Below are positions 29,950 through 38,695 of a stretch of 64,000 nucleotides of DNA, in pieces. A program made the position numbers and the translations under genes. Numbering within the stretch: position 1 is the first letter of the stretch; each line of letters opens with the position of its first letter. The notes under the pieces were generated by a model, which saw only the letters and a program-made list of their open reading frames with translations, searched no databases and had not been told where the DNA came from. The stretch covers positions 19,177 to 83,176 of the forward strand of contig DASZNF010000058.1 of the NCBI GenBank assembly GCA_035551355.1, in the 5' to 3' direction. The DNA comes from DATATV01 sp035551355. Lineage in GTDB: Bacteria > Actinomycetota > Actinomycetes > Mycobacteriales > Pseudonocardiaceae.

Positions 29950-30564
29950 TCAGATTCCGGCCAGGGCGAGCAGGGCGGCGATCTCCTCGGTGTCCTCGGG
30001 CAGTTCGTGCACCGGCCACCAGCGCAGATCGTCGGACTCGTCGCTGCGTACCTCGACCGCGCCGGCCGGGGCGTGCACCAGGTAGCGCACGTCGAAGTGC
30101 CGGGTGGGCACGCCGAGCGAGCAGGTGATCGGGTGCACGGCCAAGTGCATCGGCTCGTCCGCGATACGCAGTCCGGTGATGCCGGACTCCTCGGTCGCTT
30201 CGCGCAGCGCCGCGTCCCGCAGGGTCGCGTCGGCCGGTTCGCAGTGCCCGCCCAGTTGCAGCCAGCGGCCCACCCGGGGGTGCAGGGTGAGCAGCACCCG
30301 CTGCCCGGTGTGGTCCAGCACCACGGCCGAGGCGGTCAGGTGCCCGGCCGCGCAGGACCGGGCGCAGGCGTCCGGCCGGGCGGCCAGGAAGCCGAGATAG
30401 GCCTGGCGCAACGACTCCTGGCCGGGATCGGCGGGCTGCCAGCCGGTCATCGTGGCCACCGCGTCGGCGTGCGGGCCGAGCCCGGCGTCGGGGCCGTTGC
30501 CGGGTCGCGAGACGTTGCCGGGCTGTGGGCCGTCGCCGGTCTCGGTCTGCCGCCGGGCGCTCAC
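29950..30564 (-). CDS. NUDIX hydrolase, coupled to fbiB
   Basis: The 204-residue protein has a NUDIX box in LGGHCEPADATLRDA and ALREATEESGITGL; one residue is inserted and the first Glu is Asp compared with the classic G-x5-E-x7-REUxEExGU, a variant known in this subfamily. NUDIX enzymes hydrolyse nucleoside diphosphate-linked compounds; the substrate is unknown. The start is GTG 30564, overlapping the fbiB TGA (GTGA, 30561-30564), so it is the last gene of the F420 operon. Residues 1-45 are a Pro/Gly-rich lead before MTGWQPADPG, where an internal ATG could also serve. Confidence 0.82.
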   Translation of the reverse strand: MSARRQTETGDGPQPGNVSRPGNGPDAGLGPHADAVATMTGWQPADPGQESLRQAYLGFLAARPDACARSCAAGHLTASAVVLDHTGQRVLLTLHPRVGRWLQLGGHCEPADATLRDAALREATEESGITGLRIADEPMHLAVHPITCSLGVPTRHFDVRYLVHAPAGAVEVRSDESDDLRWWPVHELPEDTEEIAALLALAGI

Positions 30565-31901
30565 CGTTCCAGCAGCCCGTCGGCCAGGTCCCTGGCCGGC
30601 CGCGCGGCGATCGGGCCGTCGGCCGGATGCCCGACCAGCACCGCGCCCAGCGGCTGCCAGTCCGCGGGCAGATCCAGCGTCGAGCGCACCACCTCGGGCG
30701 CGAAGATCGTGGAGGACACCCAGCACGAGCCCAGGTCCTCGGCGGCCAGCGCGACCAGCAGGCCCTGCACGGCCGCGCCGCCGGCCACGGTGAACATGGT
30801 CTGCTCGGCCGCGTTGCGCCGGTCGTCCGGGTACTCGTGCGCGCCCTCGGTGACCAGGAACGGCAGCACCAGTTCTCCGTTGCCGTACAACAGATCCCCG
30901 CGCGAGACCCGGCGGTCGATGGACTCCTCGGTGCGGCCGTCGCCGGTCAGGTCGGACCGCCACGCGGCGCGCATCGCGTCCAGCAGCTTCGTCCTGAGTG
31001 GACGGTTGCGCAGCCAGACGAACCGCACCGGACGGGTGTGGTGCGGGGCGGGCGCGGTCAGCGCGGCGCCCACCGCGCGGCGCACCGCGCCGGCGTCCAC
31101 CGGGTCGGCCGTGAACGTCCGCACCGAGCGGCGCAGCAGCACCGCTTCCCGCCGGCCCTGCTCGATCGCCTCGTTGGCGCCCAGCCGGAACAGGTCGGAC
31201 TCGACCGGGCGGATCAGGTCCCGCGCGACCGAACCGTCGTCCTCAAGGGCCAGTCCGCGCAACACCGCCACCGGCACCGCGCCGAGTTTGCCCTTGACCA
31301 GATCGGCCGCGGCCGCGATCTCGTCGGCCAGCGCCACCTCGGTGACCGCCAGCTCGTTGCCCTGCCGGTCCACCGTGCCCGCGTAGCGGTGCAGCACGGT
31401 CACCCCGGCCGCGCCGATGGCCGCGTCGGTCTGACCGATCCGCCAGGCCCGGCCCATGGTGTCGGTGACCACCACGCCCACGGTGACGCCCAGCCGCTCG
31501 CGCAGTGCGGTCCGCAGCGCCGCCGCCGAGCCGTCCGGATCCTCCGGCAGCAGCGCGACCTCGCCCTGCTTGACGTTGGACGCGTCCACCCCGCTGGCCG
31601 CCTGCACGATGCCCAGCTTGTTCTCGGTGATCACGAAGTTGCTGAACCGGGCCACCACGCGCACCGCCTCGTCGGCGACCAGGGCGCGCCGGGCGGCCTC
31701 GCGCTGCTCCGGATCGACCGGGGTGGCGACCAGTCGTCCCTCCACTTTGGACAGAATCTTGCTGGTCACCACCAGCACGTCGGCATCGCGCAGCCAGGGG
31801 GCCGCGTCGGCGATGGCGGCGGCCAGATCGTCGCCCGGGCGGAACTCGGGCAAGCCGGTGACCGGCAACAACTCCAGCGTGGGACTGGCGTGGTCCCTCA
31901 T
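30561..31901 (-). CDS. fbiB: F420-0:gamma-glutamyl ligase / nitroreductase fusion (FbiB)
   Basis: FbiB adds glutamates to F420-0 and reduces the dehydro intermediate in coenzyme F420 synthesis. The 446-residue protein has the CofE domain in its N-terminal half (VTSKILSKVEGRLV, VTDTMGRAWRIGQTDAAIG) and a nitroreductase-type FMN domain in its C-terminal half (RRSVRTFTADPVD, GAALTAPAPHHTRPVRFVWL, VALAAEDLGSCWVSSTIF). Length and two-domain layout match mycobacterial FbiB. ATG 31901 overlaps the fbiA TGA (ATGA), and its own stop overlaps the NUDIX start. Confidence 0.94.
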   Translation of the reverse strand: MRDHASPTLELLPVTGLPEFRPGDDLAAAIADAAPWLRDADVLVVTSKILSKVEGRLVATPVDPEQREAARRALVADEAVRVVARFSNFVITENKLGIVQAASGVDASNVKQGEVALLPEDPDGSAAALRTALRERLGVTVGVVVTDTMGRAWRIGQTDAAIGAAGVTVLHRYAGTVDRQGNELAVTEVALADEIAAAADLVKGKLGAVPVAVLRGLALEDDGSVARDLIRPVESDLFRLGANEAIEQGRREAVLLRRSVRTFTADPVDAGAVRRAVGAALTAPAPHHTRPVRFVWLRNRPLRTKLLDAMRAAWRSDLTGDGRTEESIDRRVSRGDLLYGNGELVLPFLVTEGAHEYPDDRRNAAEQTMFTVAGGAAVQGLLVALAAEDLGSCWVSSTIFAPEVVRSTLDLPADWQPLGAVLVGHPADGPIAARPARDLADGLLER

Positions 31902-32902
31902 ACCTCGACCCCGGCCAGCTTCAGCGCGGCCCGGGCCATCTCCGCCGTTGCGTCGGTCGAGGACATCATCAGCGGCACCGCGCGCACGTCCACGCCGGGC
32001 ACCTCGGCGGTGTCCTTCTCGTGGATCAGCCAGCCGTCCAGGATGCCGGTCTCGGAGTCCGCACGGGAACCGAGGTGCGTGCCGACCGCGGCGGCCGTGG
32101 TCGGCACGCCGATCGCGGTCAGGCAGGCATCGGCCATGCCGCGCACCGGCCGGTCGCCCACGATCGGGGACAACCCGACCACCCGGGCGTCGGTGGCGCG
32201 CAGCGCGGCTTGGATGCCCGGCACGGCCAGGATGGTGCCGATGCTCACCACCGGGTTGGACGGGGCCAGCAGCACCGCGTCGGCCTCGGCGATCGCCTCC
32301 AGCACGCCCGGCGCCGGCGCCGCCTCGGCCGCGCCCACCGGCACGATCGAGTGAGCGGGCAGTTCGGCGTGGTAGCGCACCCACCACTCCTGGAAGTGCA
32401 CCGCGCGCCGCTCCTCCGGTTCGCCTTCCACGCCCGGCACGTCGATCACCACGTGCGTCTCGACCCGGTCGTCGCTCATCGGCAGCAGCGTCACCCCCGG
32501 CTGCCAGCGCTGACACAACCGGTTCACCACCGCGGACAGCGACTCCCCGCCGCGCAGCATCCGGCTGCGCACCAGGTGGGTGGCGATGTCCCGGTCGCCG
32601 AGGCCGAACCAGGTCGGGTCGGCGCCGTAACCGGCCAGTTCGGCCCGCACCGCCCAGGTCTCCCCGGCCCGGCCCCAGCCGCGCCCGGTGTCGATGCCAC
32701 CACCCAGGGTGTACATACAGGTGTCCAGGTCCGGGCAGACCCGCAGCCCGTGCATCCACACGTCGTCACCGGTGTTGACCAGCGCGGTGATCGTGTGCGG
32801 CGAGTCCTGCGCCGGCCCGATCGGCTCCATCCCCAGCGCGGCCTTCACTCCGAGCAGGAACCGCGCCCCGCCCACGCCGCCAACCAGCACAACTACCTTC
32901 AC
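31898..32902 (-). CDS. fbiA: 2-phospholactate/phosphoenolpyruvyl transferase (FbiA/CofD)
   Basis: FbiA joins the phosphoenolpyruvyl (or 2-phospholactyl) group to the deazaflavin Fo to build F420. The 334-residue product starts VKVVVLVGGVGGARFL and has LVNTGDDVWMHGLRVCPDLD, CMYTLGGGIDTGRGW, ELAGYGADPTWFGLGDRD and APSNPVVSIGTILAVPGI, in close agreement with M. tuberculosis Rv3261. GTG 32902 is chosen over the ATG at 32920 because GAGGA lies 9 nt before it and because the start then matches the family. It is followed by fbiB with an ATGA overlap. Confidence 0.95.
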   Translation of the reverse strand: MKVVVLVGGVGGARFLLGVKAALGMEPIGPAQDSPHTITALVNTGDDVWMHGLRVCPDLDTCMYTLGGGIDTGRGWGRAGETWAVRAELAGYGADPTWFGLGDRDIATHLVRSRMLRGGESLSAVVNRLCQRWQPGVTLLPMSDDRVETHVVIDVPGVEGEPEERRAVHFQEWWVRYHAELPAHSIVPVGAAEAAPAPGVLEAIAEADAVLLAPSNPVVSIGTILAVPGIQAALRATDARVVGLSPIVGDRPVRGMADACLTAIGVPTTAAAVGTHLGSRADSETGILDGWLIHEKDTAEVPGVDVRAVPLMMSSTDATAEMARAALKLAGVEV

Positions 32903-32952
32903 AGGAATCAATCCTCGCATGTGGCCCGGGGTGGCCGGGGTCACGGCTGGGG

Positions 32953-33717
32953 TCAGTGCCGCCAGAACAGGAAGTTCTGCTGGCCCAGTTCGGCCAGCAG
33001 ATCGCTGCCGCCCACCGCGGTGAAGATGGAGTCGGTGATGTTGAAGAACACCGTGCTGACCCCGGAGACGCCGATCAGCAGCACGAACAGCACGAACGGG
33101 GCGTAGGGCCGCACCTGCTGGCCGAACCGCTGCGCCTCGTAGGACATGTACGGTTCGATCGCGCCCCAGCCGTCCATGCCCGGGACCGGGATGATGTTGA
33201 GCAGGAAGGCCAGGATCTGCAGTAGCGCCAGGTAGGACAGGCCCTCGGCCAGCGCGGCGGGCGGGTTGGCCGTGTTGGCCAGCAGCCGGACCACCAGCGA
33301 CAGCACGATGCCGATGACCAGGTTGGACAGCGGCCCGGCCAGTGACACCATCGAGCGAATTCCGCGCGAGCGCAGCGCGTGGTTGTCGATCCACACCGCG
33401 CCACCCGGCAGGGGCACCCCGCCGATCAGCAGGAACAGCAGCGGGATGAGCAGGCTGAACACCGGATCGGTGTACCGGCGGATATCCAGGTTCAGATAGC
33501 CCTTGAACCGCACCGAGTGGTCGCCACCCTTGTAGGCGACCAGCGCGTGGCCGAATTCATGCAGGCACAATGAGATGCCCCAGCCGCCGAGGACCAGCAA
33601 CACCGTGCCGGCGACGATCGCGGTGTTCGAACTGAGGGTGGTCAGCACGCCACCGAGAATCGCCACGGCGACGATGCCCCAGAACACCGGACTTGGCATG
33701 TGTGCGAATCGCTTCAC
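32953..33717 (-). CDS. Site-2-protease-family (M50) membrane metalloprotease
   Basis: The 254-residue polytopic protein has the zinc motif HEFGH in ISLCLHEFGHALVAY and the second metal motif in NIIPVPGMDGW. About six hydrophobic segments are visible. M50 proteases cut substrates within the membrane, often anti-sigma factors; no PDZ domain is present here, as in the short M50 group. It starts at GTG 33717 and lies 50 bp upstream of fbiA on the same strand, so it is probably the first gene of the F420 operon. The substrate is unknown. Confidence 0.87.
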   Translation of the reverse strand: MKRFAHMPSPVFWGIVAVAILGGVLTTLSSNTAIVAGTVLLVLGGWGISLCLHEFGHALVAYKGGDHSVRFKGYLNLDIRRYTDPVFSLLIPLLFLLIGGVPLPGGAVWIDNHALRSRGIRSMVSLAGPLSNLVIGIVLSLVVRLLANTANPPAALAEGLSYLALLQILAFLLNIIPVPGMDGWGAIEPYMSYEAQRFGQQVRPYAPFVLFVLLIGVSGVSTVFFNITDSIFTAVGGSDLLAELGQQNFLFWRH

Positions 33718-33820
33718 GCCGCCCAGTCTGCCCGGTGGTCATCCGGCGGCGTCGGGCCGGGCTTGAACAGGGTCGAACGGCCCTACTCGCCGGGCTGTCA
33801 CCTCCATGATCAACCAGGTT

Positions 33821-33831
33821 GGGGGTCCCCC
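33821..33831. promoter_or_regulatory. Palindrome GGGGGTCCCCC upstream of whiB2
   Basis: The perfect 11-bp palindrome lies 18 bp upstream of the -35 box of the whiB promoter, where an activator or repressor could bind. Confidence 0.35.
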
Positions 33832-33848
33832 TGACGTGTGGACTTCGC

Positions 33849-33877
33849 TTGACCGCCTGGCACTACACGGGTGTAAT
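33849..33877 (+). promoter_or_regulatory. Sigma-A-type promoter of whiB2 (TTGACC-N17-TGTAAT)
   Basis: TTGACC at 33849-33854 and TGTAAT at 33872-33877 match the -35 and -10 consensus at five of six positions each, with a 17-bp spacer. Transcription would start near 33884, leaving a leader of about 80 nt before the ATG at 33963. Confidence 0.65.
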
Positions 33878-33962
33878 CACATCGGTGTCATTTGCCGCGG
33901 GAGAGGCGGTGAATGGTGTCCGCCATCGGGGAGTGCAGAAAGCGGAGGAGGCGGACGGGGAA

Positions 33963-34307
33963 ATGTGGGAGACGCAAGACGACCATGTCGTGGACGCCAC
34001 AAAGGCGGTGAGTGAAGCCGAGTGGGAGGACGACACGCCAACCGAGCGGATGGGCGTGTCGGTCGTGGACCTGTTCGACATGAACGAGGAACAGGAGTGG
34101 CAGGACCGGGCGCTGTGCGCGCAGACCGATCCGGAGGCGTTCTTCCCCGAGAAGGGCGGCTCGACCCGCGAGGCCAAGCGAATCTGCCAGGTCTGCGAGG
34201 TGCGCTCGGAGTGCCTGGAGTACGCGCTGGGCAACGACGAGCGGTTCGGCATCTGGGGCGGGCTGTCCGAGCGGGAACGCCGGAAGCTGAAAAAGCGCGC
34301 CGTTTGA
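33963..34307 (+). CDS. whiB2: WhiB-family iron-sulfur regulator (WhiB2/WhmD)
   Basis: WhiB proteins bind a [4Fe-4S] cluster and act with the main sigma factor; WhiB2/WhmD is needed for septation in mycobacteria. The 114-residue protein has the four cysteines in RALCAQTD, RICQVCEVRSEC, followed by GIWGGLSERERRKLKKR (the G[I/V]WGG turn and basic tail). The core WQDRALCAQTDPEAFFPEKG is almost identical to M. tuberculosis WhiB2. The ATG at 33963 has GGAGGAGG about 11 nt upstream; longer N-termini from 33819 are possible. Upstream lies a good sigma-A-type promoter. A glycosyltransferase starts 22 bp after the stop. Confidence 0.94.
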   Translation: MWETQDDHVVDATKAVSEAEWEDDTPTERMGVSVVDLFDMNEEQEWQDRALCAQTDPEAFFPEKGGSTREAKRICQVCEVRSECLEYALGNDERFGIWGGLSERERRKLKKRAV

Positions 34308-34329
34308 CCTTCGCGGTCGTTGGACACCG

Positions 34330-37300
34330 GTGAGCGGCTCAACGCCGGGCGTGGTGCCCGGTCGCCTGAGAACTGTGCCGGTGCTGACCGTGCTGGTCTG
34401 TCACGACGGGGCGAGTTGGCTGCGACCCGCCCTGTCCGCGCTGCGCCGGCTGCGGCCACGACCGCGGCACATCATCGCGGTGGACACCGGATCCACCGAT
34501 CGCACCCCGGCGCTGCTCACCGAGGCGGCGACCGGGCCCGAGGCCGTGCTGGACGGGGTGCTCACCCTCGACCGGGGCACCGGATTCGGCGAGGCGGTGC
34601 GCGCCGCACTGGACGCGGCTGTCACTCGGTGGGGTGATCCTGGCGAATGGCTCTGGCTGCTGCACGATGACTGCGCGCCCGAGCCGGACTGTCTGGGCGT
34701 GCTGCTCACCCAGGCCGAGGTCTCTCCGTCGGTGGGCCTGCTCGGGCCACTGGCGCTGGACTGGGCCGACCCCCGGCTGGTGGTCGAGGCCGGGCTGTCC
34801 ACCGACGCCTCCGGACACCGGCAGACCGGCCTCGGGCCGACCGAGCCGGACTGGAACCGGATGGGCGAGCGCGGCGGGCTGGCCCAGAGCACCGAGGTGC
34901 TCGCCGTGTCCTCGGCGGGGGCGCTGGTCAACCGGTCGGTGTGGGAGGAGCTGGGCGGCTACGACCCGGCGCTGCCGCTGCTGCGCGACGACCTGGACTT
35001 CGGCTGGCGGGTCAACCGGTCCGGCCGGGTGGTGCTGTCCGTGCCCTCGGCCCGGCTGCGGCACGCCCGCGCGGCCACCCGGGGCCTGCGCACCGCGGAC
35101 GCGGCCGCCGGGCCCAGCGTCCGGTCGGTGGACCGCGCGCACGGCTTGCGCACCCTGCTGGTCAACCGGGGGCGGCTGGCCTTCGTCATCGGCCTGCCCC
35201 GGCTCATGCTGCTGGGACTGCTGCGCGCGATCGGATTCACTCTGCTGCGCCGGGTCGGCGACGCCCGGGCCGAGCTGTACGCGCTGGGCTATCTGCTGCG
35301 CGGCCGGGGCGGGCTACGCGCGGCCCGGGCGGCGCGTAAGGAGATCGGCCCGGCCGGGCAGGTACGCGGGCTGCTGACCACCCGCACCACCCGGCTGCGC
35401 AACCTGCTGCGCGGCTGGCTGGCTGGCTGGGTGCGCCGGCGGGCGGTGGAGGACGCGGCCCTGGGCCGGATGCCCGCCGGCCGGGGGTCGCCGGACTGGA
35501 CGCTGCCGGATGCGGCCGACGACGCGCTGGGCCGGCTGCCCGAAGCCGCGCGCGGCGGCGAGTGGACCGCGCCGGAGGACACCGAGCAGGCCCCGCGGCG
35601 GCCGGTCGGGCCGGCCGCGGTGCCGGCCGGGGCGGTGCCCAGCGGCGCGCTGCGGGCCCGGGCCGGCCGGAGCAAGGCGGCCGGGCTGCGCCGCCCCACG
35701 ACCGCCGTGGTGGTGCCGCTGACCGCCGAGCTCGCCGGTGGCGCGGGGTTCGCCGGGAGCCGCGCGGGAACGGCCGGGCCGGCCGGAGGTGCCGGATCGG
35801 CTGGGGATGCGGGAGCCGCTGCGGGTGCCGGGTCGGCCGGGCTGGCTGGGGATGCCGGATCGGCTGGGGATGCTGAAGCCGCTGCGGGTCCCGGGTCGGC
35901 CGGGTCGGCCGGGCTGGCCGGGACGGGCTCCGGGCCGAGTCCGAAGCCGCGGCCCTCGCCGGTGCCGCGTGGGCAGGCCGCGCCCCGGCAGGAACTGGTG
36001 CTCATCGAGATCGGCCGGGGCCGGATCCTGCGGCAGCTGCTGCTGGCCCCGCCGGTGCTGATCGTGGTGCTGCTGGCCGTGGTCTCGCTGCTCACGAACG
36101 GGGGACGATTCGGCTGGGACCCGTCCGGGGGCGGGTTGCTGCCGCTGCCCTCCAGCCAGGGAATCTGGTCGGCCTACCTGGCGTCCTGGCAGGGCATTTC
36201 CGGCGGCACGGCCGCGTCCCCGCCCGCCGCGTTGGCCCTGACGGGTGTCCTCGGCGTCCTGTTCACTCCACTGGGTGGCCCGCCGACCGCGGTCGCGGTG
36301 CTGCTGTTCGGCGACGCGCCGCTCGCCGGGCTGTTGGCCTACCTGGCCAGCAAGCGGCTGCCGGTCCGCCGGGAGATCCGCGCGCTGGTCGCCGCGGGCT
36401 ACGCGCTGTTGCCCCCGGCCACCGCCGCGGTGTCGGCCGGGCGGCTGGACGTGGTGGTCGCGCATCTGCTGCTGCCCCCGGTGCTGGCCGGCCTCGCCAC
36501 CATCACCGGGCCGGTGAACCGGGCGCACACCCGTAGTTCACTGCTGTCCCCGGCCGCCGGGACGAGCATCGGCATCGCCGCGATCGGCGCGTTCGTGCCG
36601 CTGCTGCACGCCGCGTTGATCGTGCTGGCGCTGGCCGGTTTCGTCGCCGTGCCGGCCGCGCCCGGCCGGGGCCGGCGCCGGGCGGCCGCGTTGTTCGCCG
36701 TGGTGCTGATGCCGCTGGCGCTGCTCATGCCCTGGCCCGCGGTGGCCCTGAGTCACCCGGTCGTGTTGCTGTCCGGGGTGGCCAGCCAGACGGGTGACCA
36801 GAGCACCGGGCTGGCCCAGCTGCTGTTGCTCGATCCGGGCGGCCCGGGCGCCTGGTGGCCGGCCGGACTGGCCGTGCTGATCCTGTTCGTGGCCGCGCTG
36901 GTGCTGCGCCCGAGCCGGGCCATGCTGCCCGCGCTGGGCCTGGTGGTGCTGGGCGCGGCCGGGGTGGCCGCCCTCGCCCTGGTGTCCGCGGTGGCGCTGA
37001 GCGGGCTGACCGCGCAGCACTTCTGGACCGCCGCGCCGATGCTGCTGGTCGGCTGCGGCCTGCTCTACACCGTGCTGATCGCGGCCCAGCCGGTGCGCCT
37101 GCGGCCGGCCGGCCGCACCGCGGCCGCCCGGCGGGGGGCCGGGCCGCTCACCCGGGTGCTGGCCGGGCTCGGCGTGCTCGCGCTGCTCACCCTGGCCACC
37201 GGTTCGCTGCTGGCCGGCCGGTCCGGTCCGCTGCGTGGCGGCAACCCGGACGCGCTGAGCCAGGCCGAGACGGCCGAGTTGAGCCAGTCCGGCCGTTCGG

Positions 37301-37995
37301 TGCTGGTGCTGGCCGCCGACGGCGAGCCGACCCGGCAGACGGCCGGGCGGATGCCCGAGTTCGGCGACGACGACACCGCCCCGGTCGCCGGGTCACCGCA
37401 ACGGCTGGCCGACTGGGACAGCCAGCTGCGCTCGGGCAACAACACCACGGTGCAGACCGCGATCGCCCAGGCGGTCACCGCGGGCGTGCTGTTCGTGGTG
37501 CTGCCCGACCAGCGCGAGGTGGCCCCGCTGCGGGAAGCGGCCGGTGATCTGGTGGCGCCGGTGGCCGCGACCTCGACCGGCCGGCCGGTGCTGCGGCTGC
37601 AGCTGGCCGGCGGGGCGGCCACGCTGATCTCCGAGGACCTGGCCCGGCGCGCGGTGTCCGGCGGCACGCCGCCGACCGAGCTGGGCGCGGTGGGCATCTC
37701 GCCGGTGGCCGCGACCCCGCCCAACGTGGCGCTGCGGGTGTCCGAGGGGGCGGCCAACCGGCTGCTGGTGCTGGCCGCGGAGGACGAGCCGGGCTGGCAG
37801 GCCACGGTGAACGGCACACCCGCCCCGGTGGTGCGGGCCTGGGGTCACCTGGTCGGGGTCACCGTGCCACTCAACGGCGCGGACATCCGGATCGAGCAGC
37901 CGACCACCCTGCGCGATGCGTTGCTGCTGGTACAGGCCGCGGCGTGGCTGTTCGCCGCGGTCACCGCGATCCCGGTCGGCCGCCGCTCGGCCTGA
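34330..37995 (+). CDS. Large membrane protein with N-terminal GT2 domain and multi-pass C-terminus
   Basis: The 1221-residue protein has a GT2 domain at about 16-270 (VLTVLVCHDGASWLRPAL, VDTGSTDRTP, WLWLLHDDCAPEPD, PLLRDDLDFGWRV). A basic region and a low-complexity linker rich in Gly, Ala, Ser and Pro (about 370-555) follow. From about 565 there are a dozen or so hydrophobic helices and a soluble segment near 980-1195 (VLAAEDEPGWQATVNG), closing with a last helix. It probably transfers sugars to a lipid-linked or wall polymer on the membrane; substrate unknown. GTG 34330 is 22 bp after whiB2, so the two may be co-transcribed. The linker contains a 63-bp repeat. Confidence 0.82.
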   Translation: MSGSTPGVVPGRLRTVPVLTVLVCHDGASWLRPALSALRRLRPRPRHIIAVDTGSTDRTPALLTEAATGPEAVLDGVLTLDRGTGFGEAVRAALDAAVTRWGDPGEWLWLLHDDCAPEPDCLGVLLTQAEVSPSVGLLGPLALDWADPRLVVEAGLSTDASGHRQTGLGPTEPDWNRMGERGGLAQSTEVLAVSSAGALVNRSVWEELGGYDPALPLLRDDLDFGWRVNRSGRVVLSVPSARLRHARAATRGLRTADAAAGPSVRSVDRAHGLRTLLVNRGRLAFVIGLPRLMLLGLLRAIGFTLLRRVGDARAELYALGYLLRGRGGLRAARAARKEIGPAGQVRGLLTTRTTRLRNLLRGWLAGWVRRRAVEDAALGRMPAGRGSPDWTLPDAADDALGRLPEAARGGEWTAPEDTEQAPRRPVGPAAVPAGAVPSGALRARAGRSKAAGLRRPTTAVVVPLTAELAGGAGFAGSRAGTAGPAGGAGSAGDAGAAAGAGSAGLAGDAGSAGDAEAAAGPGSAGSAGLAGTGSGPSPKPRPSPVPRGQAAPRQELVLIEIGRGRILRQLLLAPPVLIVVLLAVVSLLTNGGRFGWDPSGGGLLPLPSSQGIWSAYLASWQGISGGTAASPPAALALTGVLGVLFTPLGGPPTAVAVLLFGDAPLAGLLAYLASKRLPVRREIRALVAAGYALLPPATAAVSAGRLDVVVAHLLLPPVLAGLATITGPVNRAHTRSSLLSPAAGTSIGIAAIGAFVPLLHAALIVLALAGFVAVPAAPGRGRRRAAALFAVVLMPLALLMPWPAVALSHPVVLLSGVASQTGDQSTGLAQLLLLDPGGPGAWWPAGLAVLILFVAALVLRPSRAMLPALGLVVLGAAGVAALALVSAVALSGLTAQHFWTAAPMLLVGCGLLYTVLIAAQPVRLRPAGRTAAARRGAGPLTRVLAGLGVLALLTLATGSLLAGRSGPLRGGNPDALSQAETAELSQSGRSVLVLAADGEPTRQTAGRMPEFGDDDTAPVAGSPQRLADWDSQLRSGNNTTVQTAIAQAVTAGVLFVVLPDQREVAPLREAAGDLVAPVAATSTGRPVLRLQLAGGAATLISEDLARRAVSGGTPPTELGAVGISPVAATPPNVALRVSEGAANRLLVLAAEDEPGWQATVNGTPAPVVRAWGHLVGVTVPLNGADIRIEQPTTLRDALLLVQAAAWLFAAVTAIPVGRRSA
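35791..35935 (+). repeat. 63-bp in-frame repeat in the glycosyltransferase linker
   Basis: GCCGGATCGGCTGGGGATGC occurs at 35791-35810 and again at 35854-35873, 63 bp apart; the sequence between and after is also repeated with changes. It encodes Gly/Ala-rich text such as GSAGDAGAAAGAGSAG. Confidence 0.88.
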
Positions 37996-38046
37996 GCCCG
38001 GCAATGCGGCGGCGAGCCCGATCGAGCGGCCGAGCCGCTTCTCCAC

Positions 38047-38101
38047 GATCGGGTGACCCAACAGATCGGGTGACCCAACAGGTCGAGGCCGGGTGACCCA
38101 G
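38047..38101. repeat. 17-bp tandem repeat GATCGGGTGACCCAACA
   Basis: Two identical 17-bp copies at 38047-38063 and 38064-38080 are followed by a diverged copy (GGCCGGGTGACCCAGC) up to 38101. The preceding CTCCACGATCGGG at 38041 shares the CCACGATCGGG core of the distant array at 774-921. The repeat lies between the convergent glycosyltransferase and zincin-like genes. Confidence 0.9.
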
Positions 38102-38124
38102 CGGCCGCGCGGCCGGGCCGGAGC

Positions 38125-38598
38125 TCAGCCGTCGCCCTCGATCACGTCCGGGTCCAGGTTCAGATAGGCCGCGATCTGCTCGACCAGCACGTCGTGCACC
38201 AGGTCGGCCAGGTCGGCGCCGTCCCGGGCGCGCACCTCCAGCGGCCGCCGGTAGACCACGATCCGGGCCCGGGTCGGCTGGCCGCGCCGGTCGACGCCGG
38301 CCGGCACCAGCCGGGCCAGCGGCACGTCGCCCTCCTCGACCACGCCGTCCTCCCAGACCAGCGTGTGGTCGGTGTTGACGCGCAGATCGGGCACGTCGTC
38401 CACGGCCACGTCCAGGTCGGTCAGCTCGGAGCGCCAGCGGGCCTCGATCGGCTCCAGCGCCTCCAGCACCAGGCTGTCGAACCGCTCCGCCCGGCTGCGC
38501 GCCGCAGGTAGATGCGCTGGGTACAGCTGTCCACGCAGTCCCCGGCCGTGCCGGTCCCGGCGGTGCCGCCGTCGACCCTGCGTGCTGCGTGCCCTCAC
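38125..38598 (-). CDS. Zincin-like (DUF1025/metallopeptidase-family) protein lacking HExxH
   Basis: The 157-residue protein matches the actinobacterial family related to Rv3259 in size and neighbours: a basic N-terminus (RRRHRRDRHGRGLRGQLYPA), then FDSLVLEALEPIEARW, VWEDGVVEEGDVPLARLVPAG, IVVYRRPLEVRA and the C-terminal helix LVHDVLVEQIAAYLNLDPD. That helix is where related proteins carry HExxH; here it reads HDVLVEQ, so zinc protease activity is doubtful. GTG 38598 is preceded by TACGCT at 7 nt, a leaderless start. The gene is divergent from the DUF3499 gene, as in M. tuberculosis. Confidence 0.75.
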   Translation of the reverse strand: MRARSTQGRRRHRRDRHGRGLRGQLYPAHLPAARSRAERFDSLVLEALEPIEARWRSELTDLDVAVDDVPDLRVNTDHTLVWEDGVVEEGDVPLARLVPAGVDRRGQPTRARIVVYRRPLEVRARDGADLADLVHDVLVEQIAAYLNLDPDVIEGDG

Positions 38599-38695
38599 GG
38601 TGTGCAGCGTAGTCAACGCGGCCGTCAAAGTGCCCGGCCGCTCGCCCGTGTGTCTGGCCCCCGCTTGTCGGTCCGAGGCGCTATCGTCGGCCATT
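38599..38695. promoter_or_regulatory. Divergent leaderless promoters (zincin-like / DUF3499)
   Basis: On the minus strand TACGCT (38611-38606) lies 7 nt before GTG 38598. On the plus strand TATCGT (38682-38687) lies 8 nt before GTG 38696. Both genes would have leaderless mRNAs starting from a 97-bp spacer. Confidence 0.55.

Noticed and set aside
32953..33717. Proposal that the M50 protease activates the fused sigma factor at 5808
   Set aside because: The genes are 25 kb apart and nothing in the sequence links them; kept only as a speculative remark.
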